This document shows, piece after piece, positions 17,119 through 26,085 of a DNA stretch of 64,000 nucleotides. The stretch is from Acidovorax sp. DW039 (GTDB lineage: Bacteria > Pseudomonadota > Gammaproteobacteria > Burkholderiales > Burkholderiaceae_C). The notes beneath the pieces were generated by a model. That model ran no database searches and was not told where the DNA came from. It worked only from the letters and a program-made list of their open reading frames with translations. A program made the position numbers and the translations under genes. Position 1 is the first letter of the stretch, and the number at the start of each line of letters is the position of its first letter. Location of the stretch: assembly GCF_037101375.1 (NCBI RefSeq), contig NZ_AP029019.1, forward strand, positions 4,006,001 through 4,070,000, written 5' to 3'.

Positions 17119-17230
17119 CTGCTGTGCATTGCCTATCAGCCTTTGCCATACCTTAAGGTCCAGGCGCATCAGCTCAACGGACACTCGCCCCAAGCAAGCC
17201 GACCTCCCCCTTTGCATCAGGAGACTCCAC

Positions 17231-18514
17231 ATGCAACGTCGCACCCTGATACGCGCTGCCGTGAGCGGCGCCACCACCCTCGCGATAGGGCCACACGCGC
17301 TGGCGGCCAAATCCCTGGAAACGGCCAATGCAGGCAGCCCGCGCCGACTGGTGGTGGTCTTCTTGCGCGGCGCGGTCGATGGGTTGAGTGTGGTGGTTCC
17401 CCATTCGGATCCGCAGTACGCAGCCCACCGGCCGGACATCGGATTGCAGGCCCCCGGCAAGGATGGAGGCGCCCTGCCGTTAGACAATCGCTTTGGCCTG
17501 CACCCGGCACTTGCACCCTTGCTCCCTCTATGGGACGCGGGCCGCTTGGGGTTTGTCCACGCTTGCGGGTCACCCGACCCGACGCGCTCCCACTTTGATG
17601 CACAAGACTATATGGAGTCCGCGACTCCTGGGCGTAAAACAACGGCAGATGGATGGATGAACCGGTTGCTGGGGCAGCTCCCATCCCGGAAGGACAGTCC
17701 ACCATCGCAGGCGCCAACGCAAGCTATCAGTGTGGGGCCGGTGCTGCCACGTATCTATGCAGGACCGCAGGCGGTAGCCAACCTGGCGTCGGGTAACGCT
17801 GCGACCAAACCTGATGTCCTGGATCGCCCAAAAGTGGGTGCGGCATTTGACCGGATGTATGCGAGTTCAGACGCGATCTCGTCCGCCTACCAAGCATCGC
17901 GACAAGCCCATCGCGAGGTCATGCAATCACTGAGCAACGAGGAAGATGTCACCAAGGAAATGGCAGCAGCGAACAATGGAGCCCCACTGCCCAACGGGTT
18001 TCCGGCAGACGCGGCGCGACTTGCGAGACTCATGCGCAACGATGGTCAGGTACAACTCGCCTTCATGGCACTGGGCGGATGGGATACCCACGCCAACCAG
18101 GGCAACGCTACAGGCCAGCTGGCCAACAGATTGCAACCACTGGGTCAAGGTCTCGCGGCATTGGCACAAGGGCTAGGCCCCGTGTTCGAAGACACCGTGG
18201 TGCTCGTAATGTCAGAGTTTGGCCGCACGGTTCGCCAAAATGGCAACGGGGGTACGGACCACGGTCACGGTAACGTGCTCTGGGCACTGGGCGGCCCAGT
18301 GCAGGGCGGCAAGGTGCACGGACATTGGCCCGGCCTGGACACCAGCGCCTTGTATGAAGAGCGAGACCTCGCGGTCACCACAGATTTTCGGAGCGTGGTC
18401 GCTCAGGTGGCGACGCGGCACATGCGCCTCTCTGATCGCCAACTGACCAGTCTGTTGCCCGGATTCTCGCAAGCAAGTCTGCAAGGGGGGAACCTTTCGC
18501 TCATCACAGGGTAA
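17231..18514 (+). CDS. DUF1501 family secreted protein
   Basis: 427-aa DUF1501 protein of the sulfatase/alkaline phosphatase-like fold. It begins with a Tat-like signal (MQRRTLIRAAV, cleavage near HALAA) after an AGGAGA ribosome site. Family features include VFLRGAVDGLSVVVPHSD, LHPALAPLLPLWDAGRLGFVHACG, GGWDTHANQ and SEFGRTVRQNGNGGTDHGHG. The DUF1800-DUF1501 pair is conserved as a two-gene operon; the proteins are exported and presumably act together in the periplasm. No assigned reaction. Confidence 0.92.
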   Translation: MQRRTLIRAAVSGATTLAIGPHALAAKSLETANAGSPRRLVVVFLRGAVDGLSVVVPHSDPQYAAHRPDIGLQAPGKDGGALPLDNRFGLHPALAPLLPLWDAGRLGFVHACGSPDPTRSHFDAQDYMESATPGRKTTADGWMNRLLGQLPSRKDSPPSQAPTQAISVGPVLPRIYAGPQAVANLASGNAATKPDVLDRPKVGAAFDRMYASSDAISSAYQASRQAHREVMQSLSNEEDVTKEMAAANNGAPLPNGFPADAARLARLMRNDGQVQLAFMALGGWDTHANQGNATGQLANRLQPLGQGLAALAQGLGPVFEDTVVLVMSEFGRTVRQNGNGGTDHGHGNVLWALGGPVQGGKVHGHWPGLDTSALYEERDLAVTTDFRSVVAQVATRHMRLSDRQLTSLLPGFSQASLQGGNLSLITG

Positions 18515-18584
18515 AGACCGGATCAACCTGAAGAAACTCTCCCGCGGCAGGGCACTCTCAGCGCAGTCTTTTTAAAATCCTGGG

Positions 18585-18932
18585 ATGAACACTGAAATCC
18601 GAGAACTAGACCGCCAGATCGCTGAACTGCAGGCCCGCCGCGACAAGCTGGTACGAGAGAACAAAAGCCAAGCGATTCAGACCGCGCGCCAACTGGTTGC
18701 CGAATTCGGCTTGACGCCAGTCCAAATAGGTCTGGGATCGATCAGCCGCAAACCTCTGCCCCCATCGACCAAGCGTCCCACCACTTTTTACGATCCCAAT
18801 CGTGGCTTGGCCTGGGATGGCTCCTTGAGCGGCCGGGGCCGCAAGCCTGCATGGATCATGCAAGCCATTGAAGACAAGACCATCGAGTCATTTCGGGTGA
18901 TGGTGCAGTCAGCGACGGAAGCCCAAGTTTGA
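18585..18932 (+). CDS. H-NS family DNA-binding protein (short)
   Basis: 115-aa H-NS-like nucleoid protein. An N-terminal coiled coil (residues 3-35) drives oligomerisation, and the C terminus holds the AT-rich minor-groove-binding motif with SGRGRKPAWI near residue 85. A Pro/Ser linker joins them. H-NS proteins silence AT-rich, often acquired, genes. It stands alone between the DUF1501 gene and a long intergenic region. Confidence 0.88.
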   Translation: MNTEIRELDRQIAELQARRDKLVRENKSQAIQTARQLVAEFGLTPVQIGLGSISRKPLPPSTKRPTTFYDPNRGLAWDGSLSGRGRKPAWIMQAIEDKTIESFRVMVQSATEAQV

Positions 18933-19418
18933 GCGGATTGATGCCCTGGTAGAGCGCTTCGGCCAAGACTCCCCGCCCGTAAACGGTCGCTGACTGCGAC
19001 CTTCCTCCGTCAGTAACCAGAATTACATACAAGCGCACACAGCCCTACAACACTACAACCGCAACGCGAAGTGCGCATATTGCGTGTGCGGTGGGTGTTC
19101 TGCATCCCGTGCGCTTGGCTCAAGCATCTCCGTCCTGCTTCCCGCAAGTGCCCTGGAATAGCGCTCCGTGTTAATCACACAGCTCTTATTTGGGCCGCCC
19201 CTTTTTTTGATCAGAGTTCACACCAAATTGGTGCATTCAATCAAGCAGAAGTGCTTAACTTTGAACGCAGGCAATGTGAATCGCAGCGTGTCATGGCTTC
19301 ACCAACTAGAGTGCCGCTCAATTAGTTCACAAACTTTTCAATAGTTAAGCCAGAATTGGAAATACCCCAAGACCATTCCAATAAATGGGGACCAGATTCA
19401 TCACTGATGGAGGGTCAA
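18933..19418. other. 486-bp intergenic region upstream of chemoreceptor
   Basis: Contains a small hairpin GGTCGC-N5-GCGACC (18985-19001) just after the H-NS gene, possibly its terminator, and a symmetric CACCAAATTGGTG (19221-19233). The sequence becomes more AT-rich toward the MCP gene, where its promoter must lie. Short open frames here lack ribosome sites and protein-like composition. Confidence 0.5.
19219..19235. promoter_or_regulatory. NtrC-like dyad
   Basis: CACCAAATTGGTG with right flank TGGTGCA resembles the NtrC consensus TGCACCA-N3-TGGTGCA; the left arm has two mismatches. It lies about 190 bp before the chemoreceptor. I did not find a sigma-54 -24/-12 element with correct spacing, so this is tentative. 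Confidence 0.3.
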
Positions 19419-20966
19419 ATGCATTTATCCAACTGGCGTGTCGGTGTTCGCTTGGGGGCGGGCTTCGCCCTTCTTCTCACCTTGGTTTTAGTCATGGGCA
19501 CTTATGCCCTGAATCGCGTCTCGCGGATACATGACAACATGCAGTTGTTTGCAACCGATTGGCTACCAAGCACCCAGCAACTTGCCGGTATCAATGAGGC
19601 CCTGAACCAGATGCGCCGAGGTGAGTTGCAGATGATGCTGGGCGGGGACATCCAGTCTTTGCAAGATGAATCCGCACGAATTGCCAAACAGTGGGACGTG
19701 CTACCACCCCTTTTGCTGGCGTATGAGCAAACTTTGAGTGGCGAAGAGCGTGATGCATATGCTGCTTTGGTGTCAGCCATTCAAAGCTACAGGGCCAGTC
19801 AGCCACGCCTTTTGGATTTGCTGAAACAAGGCAAAGCAGAAGAAGCAAGGTCCTTCATACGAGGGGAATCACGGCGGGCTTTTCGTGCAACTACCGACGC
19901 TATGGCCCAGTTAACCCAGGCCAATACCAATGGGGCTGCGATCGCTACAAAGCAATCCGAGTCCGCCTATCACTCCATCATTTTTGGTATAGCGGTAATA
20001 CTTTTTGCCGCGTTGGCAATAGGAGCTTTTGTCGCTTGGTTACTCACACGTTCACTGACTACACCGCTGGCATATGCAGCCTCTACCGCTGATCGTATTG
20101 CAGATGGCGATTTAAGCAACGATGTGCATTCAGACCGAAGAGATGAGCTGGGCGACTTGCTGCGCGCTCTTTCGCGCATGCAGGAAGCACTGAACGCTTC
20201 TGTTTCCAAAGTGCGGGCAGGAGCTGATGCGGTAGCCATCGCTGCGCAAGAAGTCTCTGCTGGAGGTCATGACCTCTCCATAAGGACAGAACAAGCTGCA
20301 GCAAACATTGAACAAACTTCTGCAGCAATGCAGCAGGTTGCCGACACCGTAGGCTCCAGCGCCCATACCTCTCAGCAAGCGCTCCAGCTAGCCAATACCG
20401 CTGCAGAAATAGCTGCTTTGGGTGGCTCCGTAGTGAACCGTGTGGTTCAAACGATGAGTGGCATTCAAAATTCTTCCACGAAAATCGGAGACATCATTGG
20501 TGTCATAGATGGGATCGCTTTTCAGACAAACATCCTTGCGCTCAACGCAGCAGTGGAGGCCGCACGCGCTGGAGAGCAAGGCCGAGGTTTTGCCGTGGTT
20601 GCGACGGAGGTGCGCACCCTTGCCCAAAGGTCTGCCCAAGCCGCTCAAGAAATCAAGGTTTTGATTTCCAACTCCGTTGAGCAAATAGACCAAGGTGGTC
20701 AATTAGTGCAGGAGGCAGGCAGCACGATGTCCAAGGTTGTGTCTTCTGTCAAAAGCGTGCAAGTACTCATCGGGGAAATCGCATCGTCCATACGCGCACA
20801 GACCCAGAGCGTGACAGAGGTTAATTCAGCAATTACTCAGATGGATCACATGATCCAACAGAATGCAGCCTTAGTTGAGCAATCTGCGGCAGCCGCAGCA
20901 TCTTTACATTCACAGGCGGGGGATTTATCCAGAGCCGTTGGCCGGTTCAAACTTGCGCCTCAATAA
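19419..20966 (+). CDS. Methyl-accepting chemotaxis protein
   Basis: 515-aa transmembrane chemoreceptor. TM1 lies at about 14-32 and TM2 at about 191-215, enclosing a four-helix-bundle ligand domain of roughly 150 residues (Tar-like MCP domain). A HAMP domain follows, then the cytoplasmic coiled coil with the signalling tip DGIAFQTNILALNAAVEAAR. No C-terminal CheR-binding pentapeptide is present (ends FKLAPQ). Start ATG at 19419 has GGAGGG. G+C appears lower by eye than in the flanking operons. The nearby catabolic genes suggest an aromatic or carboxylate ligand, which is inference. Confidence 0.95.
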   Translation: MHLSNWRVGVRLGAGFALLLTLVLVMGTYALNRVSRIHDNMQLFATDWLPSTQQLAGINEALNQMRRGELQMMLGGDIQSLQDESARIAKQWDVLPPLLLAYEQTLSGEERDAYAALVSAIQSYRASQPRLLDLLKQGKAEEARSFIRGESRRAFRATTDAMAQLTQANTNGAAIATKQSESAYHSIIFGIAVILFAALAIGAFVAWLLTRSLTTPLAYAASTADRIADGDLSNDVHSDRRDELGDLLRALSRMQEALNASVSKVRAGADAVAIAAQEVSAGGHDLSIRTEQAAANIEQTSAAMQQVADTVGSSAHTSQQALQLANTAAEIAALGGSVVNRVVQTMSGIQNSSTKIGDIIGVIDGIAFQTNILALNAAVEAARAGEQGRGFAVVATEVRTLAQRSAQAAQEIKVLISNSVEQIDQGGQLVQEAGSTMSKVVSSVKSVQVLIGEIASSIRAQTQSVTEVNSAITQMDHMIQQNAALVEQSAAAAASLHSQAGDLSRAVGRFKLAPQ

Positions 20967-21058
20967 ATCCTTTATCCATGTGAATTTAGCTTTGATACCC
21001 CAAGCTACTGAATTAGCGTTACATAGATAAATTTACTGAGCGGTCTGCCAGAATTTTC

Positions 21059-21093
21059 TCCCGGCTCATAAAGTTTCTTCCATGGAGCCGGGA
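21059..21093. terminator. Possible bidirectional terminator
   Basis: TCCCGGCTC (21059-21067) and GAGCCGGGA (21085-21093) form a 9-bp stem between the convergent chemoreceptor and ABC permease genes. The loop is long (17 nt) and no T-run follows, so factor-independent function is uncertain. Confidence 0.4.
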
Positions 21094-21121
21094 CCACTAC
21101 CTTCAGTACATCACAGGAAAA

Positions 21122-22021
21122 TCATCGCTGTAGCCCCCAGCGTTTCACTGTCACTTTTTCCAATGAGCGAAAAATCAGGTTCTCCACTGAAAGCCCGATG
21201 GCAATGACCATCACGAGTCCGGCAAACACCTTGTCGGTGTAAAGCTCGTTGCGGTTCTGGAAGATGTACCAGCCGAGACCACCTTTGCCCGATGATGCGC
21301 CAAACACAAGCTCGGCTGCAATCAGGGTGCGCCACGCAAAAGCCCAACCGATCTTGAGCCCGGACAGGATGGATGGGAGTGCGGCAGGCACGAGAATCTG
21401 CAGCACGTAGGGCACGCCACGCAGACCGTAGTTGCGCCCCGCCATGCGCAGGGTCTCTGGCACTGCCTGAAAGCCTGCATAGGTGTTCAATGCCAGCGGC
21501 CAAAGTACAGAATGGATCAGCACAAACACGAGGCTGCCCTGACCTAAGCCAAACCACAGCAAGGCCAGCGGCAGCAGTGCGATAGCAGGTAAAGGGTTGA
21601 ACATGGCTGTGAGCGTGGCCAGCAGGTCGCGCCCGATCTGGGTGGACACGGCCAGCGTCGTCAGCACAAAGGCCGCCACGATGCCTGCCAGGTAGCCCTG
21701 CAGGAGCACACCCAGCGACAGCGCGGCCTTGCCCAGCAATTCGCCGGTGGCGATGCCATCGACAAAAGCCCGGGCCGTGGCGGTGAAGGTGGGCAGCAGC
21801 AGGTCGTTGTCTTGCCAGCGCGCGAGCAGCTCCCAAGCCAGGGCCAGCACCAGCAAGATGGCGGTTTTGCGCAGCCAGCCCTGCTGCCACAAGCGCGCCG
21901 CCCAGGGCAGTGGACGCTGTGGTGCCACATCGATCATGGGCTCCAGCGGGCGTTCGTATTCAGGCCGCACCGGCGGCTGCAGGCCACCGATGAGCGCAGC
22001 ATTTCCGGGGACGGTGCTCAT
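21122..22021 (-). CDS. ABC transporter permease, SsuC/TauC-like
   Basis: 299-aa inner-membrane permease with six predicted helices. The cytoplasmic EAA loop is seen around VPETLRMAGRNYGLRGVPYVLQILVPAALPSILSG, cited here by its motif positions near residues 185-220. This type carries sulfonates, taurine, nitrate or thiamine precursors. The gene overlaps the ATPase gene by 4 bp and is the last of the TauD-SBP-SBP-ATPase-permease operon. The sulfur-related neighbours favour an organosulfonate. Confidence 0.92.
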   Translation of the reverse strand: MSTVPGNAALIGGLQPPVRPEYERPLEPMIDVAPQRPLPWAARLWQQGWLRKTAILLVLALAWELLARWQDNDLLLPTFTATARAFVDGIATGELLGKAALSLGVLLQGYLAGIVAAFVLTTLAVSTQIGRDLLATLTAMFNPLPAIALLPLALLWFGLGQGSLVFVLIHSVLWPLALNTYAGFQAVPETLRMAGRNYGLRGVPYVLQILVPAALPSILSGLKIGWAFAWRTLIAAELVFGASSGKGGLGWYIFQNRNELYTDKVFAGLVMVIAIGLSVENLIFRSLEKVTVKRWGLQR

Positions 22022-22872
22022 GCAGATTTCCTCCGGTGCTCTGCCGGGGCTGCGGCAGCCGCCACGGCGGGAGTGTCGCCTTCAAACAGCAGGTGATGGA
22101 TGCGTTGCGCCGCCGCCTGAAACTCAGGGCTGCCCGCACTGTGCAGGCCAAAGGCGTGGCTGTTGATCTCAGCCCGCACCCGGCCAGGGTGGGGCGATAG
22201 CAGACCAATGCGGTTGCCCACCACCAGGGCCTCTTCGATGGAATGGGTGACAAACAGCAGCGTGAAGTGCACCTCCTCCCACAGCGCCAACAATTCCTCT
22301 TGCATCTTGCGCCGGGTCAAGGCATCGAGCGCAGCGAAGGGCTCGTCCATCAGCAGCACTTGGGGCTGCATCGCCAAGGCCCGGGCAATGGCCACGCGCT
22401 GCTTCATGCCGCCCGAGAGCTGGTGCGGGTAGGCGTCAGCAAACTTCGCCAGGCCCACCTTGTCCAGATAATGCAAAGCGCGCTCACGGGCTTCAGCCCG
22501 CCCCAAAGTGCGAGAGGCCAGCAGCGGAAACATCACGTTCTGCACCACGGTCTTCCATGGCGGCAACTGGTCGAACTCCTGAAACACCACGATGCGGTCA
22601 GGCCCTGGCCCATGCACCACCTGGCCCGCCAGGCGGATCTCGCCTTCGGCCGGGGGAATGAAGCCCGCCACCGATTTGAGCAGCGTGGACTTACCACAGC
22701 CCGATGCGCCCAGCAGCACAAACCGGTCGGCCTGGTACACATCAAAGCTCACGCGATGCGTGGCGCGCACCACCGATTGCGGTGTACGGTATTCCAGGCT
22801 CACGTTGTCCACCTGCAGCAGCGGGGTGGCATGGATGGAAGTTGCAGCTGGTAAATGAGTGATGGTGGCCAT
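22018..22872 (-). CDS. ABC transporter ATP-binding protein, SsuB/TauB-like
   Basis: 284-aa nucleotide-binding protein. Walker A is GASGCGKST, the signature is LSGGMKQR, Walker B is LLMDEPFAALD, and the switch histidine is in FVTHSIEEAL. Start ATG at 22872 is 1 bp after the stop of the binding-protein gene. It powers the SsuC-like permease encoded next. The C-terminal PHPGRVRAEI segment is typical of the nitrate/sulfonate/taurine group. Confidence 0.95.
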   Translation of the reverse strand: MATITHLPAATSIHATPLLQVDNVSLEYRTPQSVVRATHRVSFDVYQADRFVLLGASGCGKSTLLKSVAGFIPPAEGEIRLAGQVVHGPGPDRIVVFQEFDQLPPWKTVVQNVMFPLLASRTLGRAEARERALHYLDKVGLAKFADAYPHQLSGGMKQRVAIARALAMQPQVLLMDEPFAALDALTRRKMQEELLALWEEVHFTLLFVTHSIEEALVVGNRIGLLSPHPGRVRAEINSHAFGLHSAGSPEFQAAAQRIHHLLFEGDTPAVAAAAAPAEHRRKSA

Positions 22873-22873
22873 G

Positions 22874-23890
22874 TCAACTTCCTGGCAAGGCATGGGCTTC
22901 TTCAAAGAAATAGTCTTTCCATGAAGCAGCGCGGTTCTTGAGGACGCCCAGCTTGTGCAGTTCGTCGGCGTAAACAAAGGTGCGCTGTGGAGTCACCGTG
23001 AAGTCGTTTTCAGGGTCTTCCACAATGCGGCGCACCAGCTCGGGAGGCAGTTTGGACTGTTGCACACGGATGAACACCTCTGCCGCCTTGGCTTTGTTGG
23101 TTTTGACGAACTGCTCGGCCTCGACCAGCGCGTTGTAAAACGCCTTGTAGGTCTTGGGGTTCTCGTCATGAAACTTCTGGGTGGTGTAGAGCACGTTGAA
23201 CGTGGCCGGCCCACCGAGAATGTCGTACGAGCTGAGCACCTTGCGCACCTGCTTGCTCTCCAGCGCCTGGTAGTAAAACGGCGCGCTCGAGAAATGGGTG
23301 TTGACCTCAGAGCCGCCTTTGATGAGCGCAGCCGTGGCGTCGGGATGTGGCAGGCTGACCGTGATGTTGTCAAAGCGCTTGAAGTCGGCAGCGCCAAACT
23401 GGCGGGCAGTTTCAATCTGCAGGGTACGTGACTGAAACCCCACCCCCGCCGCAGGCACGGCGATACGGTCCTTGTCGCCCAAGTCCTTGAGGCTGCGCAC
23501 ATTAGGGTTGTTGGTGAGCAGGTAATTGGGCAACGAACCCAGCGACGCCACCACCTTCACGTTTTGCTTGCCCCGTGTGCGGTCCCACAGAACCAAGGCT
23601 GGGGGGATGCCTGCAGAGACGATGTCGAGCGAGCCTGCCAGCAGAGCTTCGTTCATGACCGTGGCGCCCGAGAGTTGCGCCCACTCGACCTGCACATCCA
23701 CGCCCAGTTGCCTGCCGTGCTTCTCGATGAGCTGCTGCTCACGCACCACATCGAGCAGCAGGTAACCAATGCCAAACTGCTGCGCCACACGGATACGGCC
23801 TTCCGCCTGAGTGGCGCTGGCTGTCGCTACCAGGGCCGCCACGCAGGCCCACAGGCTACGGCGCACCCAACGGTTCAAAGGCTGTGCCAT
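22874..23890 (-). CDS. ABC substrate-binding protein, aliphatic sulfonate/nitrate type (second of two)
   Basis: 338-aa periplasmic protein of the SsuA/NrtA/TauA superfamily. The signal peptide ends SATQAEG; the mature N terminus RIRVAQQFGIGYLLLDVV is nearly the same as in the next gene upstream. Both likely arose by duplication. It contains LAGSLDIVSAG and DKDRIAVPAAG, the ligand-pocket region. It lies 3 bp after the first binding protein and directly before the ATPase gene. Confidence 0.92.
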   Translation of the reverse strand: MAQPLNRWVRRSLWACVAALVATASATQAEGRIRVAQQFGIGYLLLDVVREQQLIEKHGRQLGVDVQVEWAQLSGATVMNEALLAGSLDIVSAGIPPALVLWDRTRGKQNVKVVASLGSLPNYLLTNNPNVRSLKDLGDKDRIAVPAAGVGFQSRTLQIETARQFGAADFKRFDNITVSLPHPDATAALIKGGSEVNTHFSSAPFYYQALESKQVRKVLSSYDILGGPATFNVLYTTQKFHDENPKTYKAFYNALVEAEQFVKTNKAKAAEVFIRVQQSKLPPELVRRIVEDPENDFTVTPQRTFVYADELHKLGVLKNRAASWKDYFFEEAHALPGS

Positions 23891-23893
23891 GGA

Positions 23894-24940
23894 TCAGCTC
23901 CCGGATGCAACATGCGCATCGTCAAAAAAGTAATCTTTGAATGACGCAGGCTTGTTCTTGATGACCCCTACGCGGTGCATGAATTCGGCCAGGGCAAAAG
24001 TGTTCTGCGGAGCGATCTTGAACTGCACTTCCGGGTTCTTGATGATCTTGATGAGGAAGTCCCGATCAATCTTGGCGTTGGCTACCTTGATATAGATGTC
24101 CGCGGCCTTCTCGGGATTGGCAGTAGCGAACTGAGCAGCCTCGGTCAAGGCACCGATGAAGGCCTTGTAGGTCTTGGGATTCTCTTTACGGAATTTCTCG
24201 GTGGCATAGAGCACCGTGGCCGATGCCGGGCCGCCCAGCACGTCGTAGGACTTGAGCACGATGCGCGCATTGGGGTTGCCGGCCAGCTCCTGCTCTTGGA
24301 ACGGCGGATTGCCAAAATGCCCCGTGATTTCAGTGCCCCCCTTAATGATGGCCGCTGCCGCCTCGGGGTGGGGCACGGCTAAGCTGATCTTGTCCAGGCG
24401 CGCAAACTCCTTGTCGCCCCACAGCTTGGCCGAGGCCAGTTGCAGCACTCGAGACTGCACCGATACGCCCACGGCAGGCAGTGCAATGCGGTCTTTGTCG
24501 GTGAAGTCAGCGATGGACTTCACGTTGGGGTTGTTGCTCACCAGGTAGTACGGAAAGTTGCCCAGCGAGGCCACGCCGCGCACGTTCTGCTTGCCATAGG
24601 TGCGGTCCCACAGCGTGAGCAGTGGCCCCACGCCCGCCCCAGCAATGTCGATGGAGCCAGACAGCAGCGCATCGTTCACGGCCGAGCCGCCCGAGAGCTT
24701 GACCCAGTCTACCTTTACTTCCACCCCGGCCTCACGGCCATGCTTTTCAATGAGCTTTTGCTCCTGTGCGACGTTGAGCAAGAGGTAGACGATGCCGAAC
24801 TGCTCGGCAATGCGCAATTGCCCTTCCGCCCGCGCGGCGGCAGAGAAGGACCAACCAGCAACCAGCAGGCTTGCGCCCGCCAGCAAAGAGGTAGCTCGGC
24901 GCACCCAGCGACGGCGATGGGAGGGAAGAACAGAGGTCAT
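23894..24940 (-). CDS. ABC substrate-binding protein, aliphatic sulfonate/nitrate type (first of two)
   Basis: 348-aa paralogue of the following gene. The signal peptide begins at the ATG at 24940 (GGAG upstream) with RRRWVRRATSLLAG and ends near AARAEG, which rules out the longer frame. The mature part has GQLRIAEQFGIVYLLLNVA, LSGSIDIAGAG and DKDRIALPAVG in the same order as its partner, with different residues around the pocket. Two binding proteins on one permease widen the substrate range. Confidence 0.92.
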   Translation of the reverse strand: MTSVLPSHRRRWVRRATSLLAGASLLVAGWSFSAAARAEGQLRIAEQFGIVYLLLNVAQEQKLIEKHGREAGVEVKVDWVKLSGGSAVNDALLSGSIDIAGAGVGPLLTLWDRTYGKQNVRGVASLGNFPYYLVSNNPNVKSIADFTDKDRIALPAVGVSVQSRVLQLASAKLWGDKEFARLDKISLAVPHPEAAAAIIKGGTEITGHFGNPPFQEQELAGNPNARIVLKSYDVLGGPASATVLYATEKFRKENPKTYKAFIGALTEAAQFATANPEKAADIYIKVANAKIDRDFLIKIIKNPEVQFKIAPQNTFALAEFMHRVGVIKNKPASFKDYFFDDAHVASGS

Positions 24941-25032
24941 GGTGGTTTTCTCCAGAGAATGCTGCGGCCCACCTGGGTTCAACCAGGCTTTATGAAGGGG
25001 CAAAAAGTAGAGCGATGTGGCCTGCAGGCCGA

Positions 25033-25929
25033 TCAATAAGGCACGGAGCCTTCGATGGTGGTGCGATAGAGCTTGCGGCGCAGGTGGTCCGGCGTGCCGG
25101 TCGCCAGATGCACGACCGAGCGGTTGTCCCAGAACACCATATCCCCCGGCTGCCAAACATGGCGATATTGCAAGGCTGGCTGTGTGCTGTGGGCAAACAA
25201 CTGGCCCAGCAGGTCACGGCTCTCATCTTCTGGGAGGCCAACAATGCGGGTGGTGAAATGCTCGCTCACAAAGAGCGCCTTGCGCCCGTTTTCAGGGTGG
25301 GTGCGCACCACCGGATGGACTACAGGCTTGACCTTGTCGATCTGCTCTTGGGTGAGCTGGGGCCGCCAGGGGTTGCGTGCACGCAGCTCTTCGTAGCGCG
25401 CCAGATAGGTGTGCTCAGCGTGCAGGCCTTGCACAGCGGTTTTAAGGTGCTCGGGTAGCCAGTCCCAAGCCAGGTGCTGGTTGGCAAACAGCGTGTCACC
25501 GCCCTCAGCGGGCAGCTCCTGCGCATGCAGCATGGAGCCCAGGCTGGGCTTTTCCACGTAAGAAAGGTCCGAGTGCCAGAAGTGTCCGGCATCGCCCAGG
25601 CCAATGGGCTGACCGTTTTCCTTGATGTTGGAGATGATGAGGATCTCAGGATGCCCGGCCAGCGCGAACTGACTCAGCACATGGATTTGCAAAGGACCAA
25701 AACGTCGGCTGAACTCGACTTGCTGAGATGGCGTGATGTGCTGCTCGCGGAACACCAGCACATGGTGCTCCAGATGCGCTTGGTGAATGCGACTGAAATC
25801 CTCCGAAGACAGGGGCTCGGACATATCCAGACCCCAAACTTCTGCCCCCAGATGGTCACCCAACGGCGAAATGTGGATTGAACTCGCGGTTCTGGCCGGA
25901 GAGTCAGCAATAGCGAAATTGGCAGCCAT
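25033..25929 (-). CDS. TauD/TfdA-family Fe(II)/2-oxoglutarate dioxygenase
   Basis: 298-aa dioxygenase. The iron triad is H119-x-D121 (FWHSDLSY) and H274 (SVVHLATGT); R284 to R289 (RRKLYR) provides the 2-oxoglutarate carboxylate clamp. TauD hydroxylates taurine next to the sulfonate to release sulfite; TfdA cleaves 2,4-D by the same chemistry. Genomic coupling to an SsuABC-type importer points to a sulfonate or sulfate ester. It is the first gene of this sub-operon, about 92 bp before the first binding protein. Confidence 0.93.
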   Translation of the reverse strand: MAANFAIADSPARTASSIHISPLGDHLGAEVWGLDMSEPLSSEDFSRIHQAHLEHHVLVFREQHITPSQQVEFSRRFGPLQIHVLSQFALAGHPEILIISNIKENGQPIGLGDAGHFWHSDLSYVEKPSLGSMLHAQELPAEGGDTLFANQHLAWDWLPEHLKTAVQGLHAEHTYLARYEELRARNPWRPQLTQEQIDKVKPVVHPVVRTHPENGRKALFVSEHFTTRIVGLPEDESRDLLGQLFAHSTQPALQYRHVWQPGDMVFWDNRSVVHLATGTPDHLRRKLYRTTIEGSVPY

Positions 25930-26085
25930 TCAAAAGTCTCGACATCAATACGTCTACACAAGCAACTGGCTACCAATTTACGGAAGTCGATCAATAAGAG
26001 AAACGAATAAAAAATTTGATCGTTAGAAGCAAAAAATCCGACGCCTCTCTCTGTACCACGCAGAGACAGGCATCCCTACGGCATT

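Noticed and set aside
19071..19325. 84-residue open frame upstream of the chemoreceptor
   Set aside because: No ribosome site or domain, and it spans the likely promoter region of the chemoreceptor.
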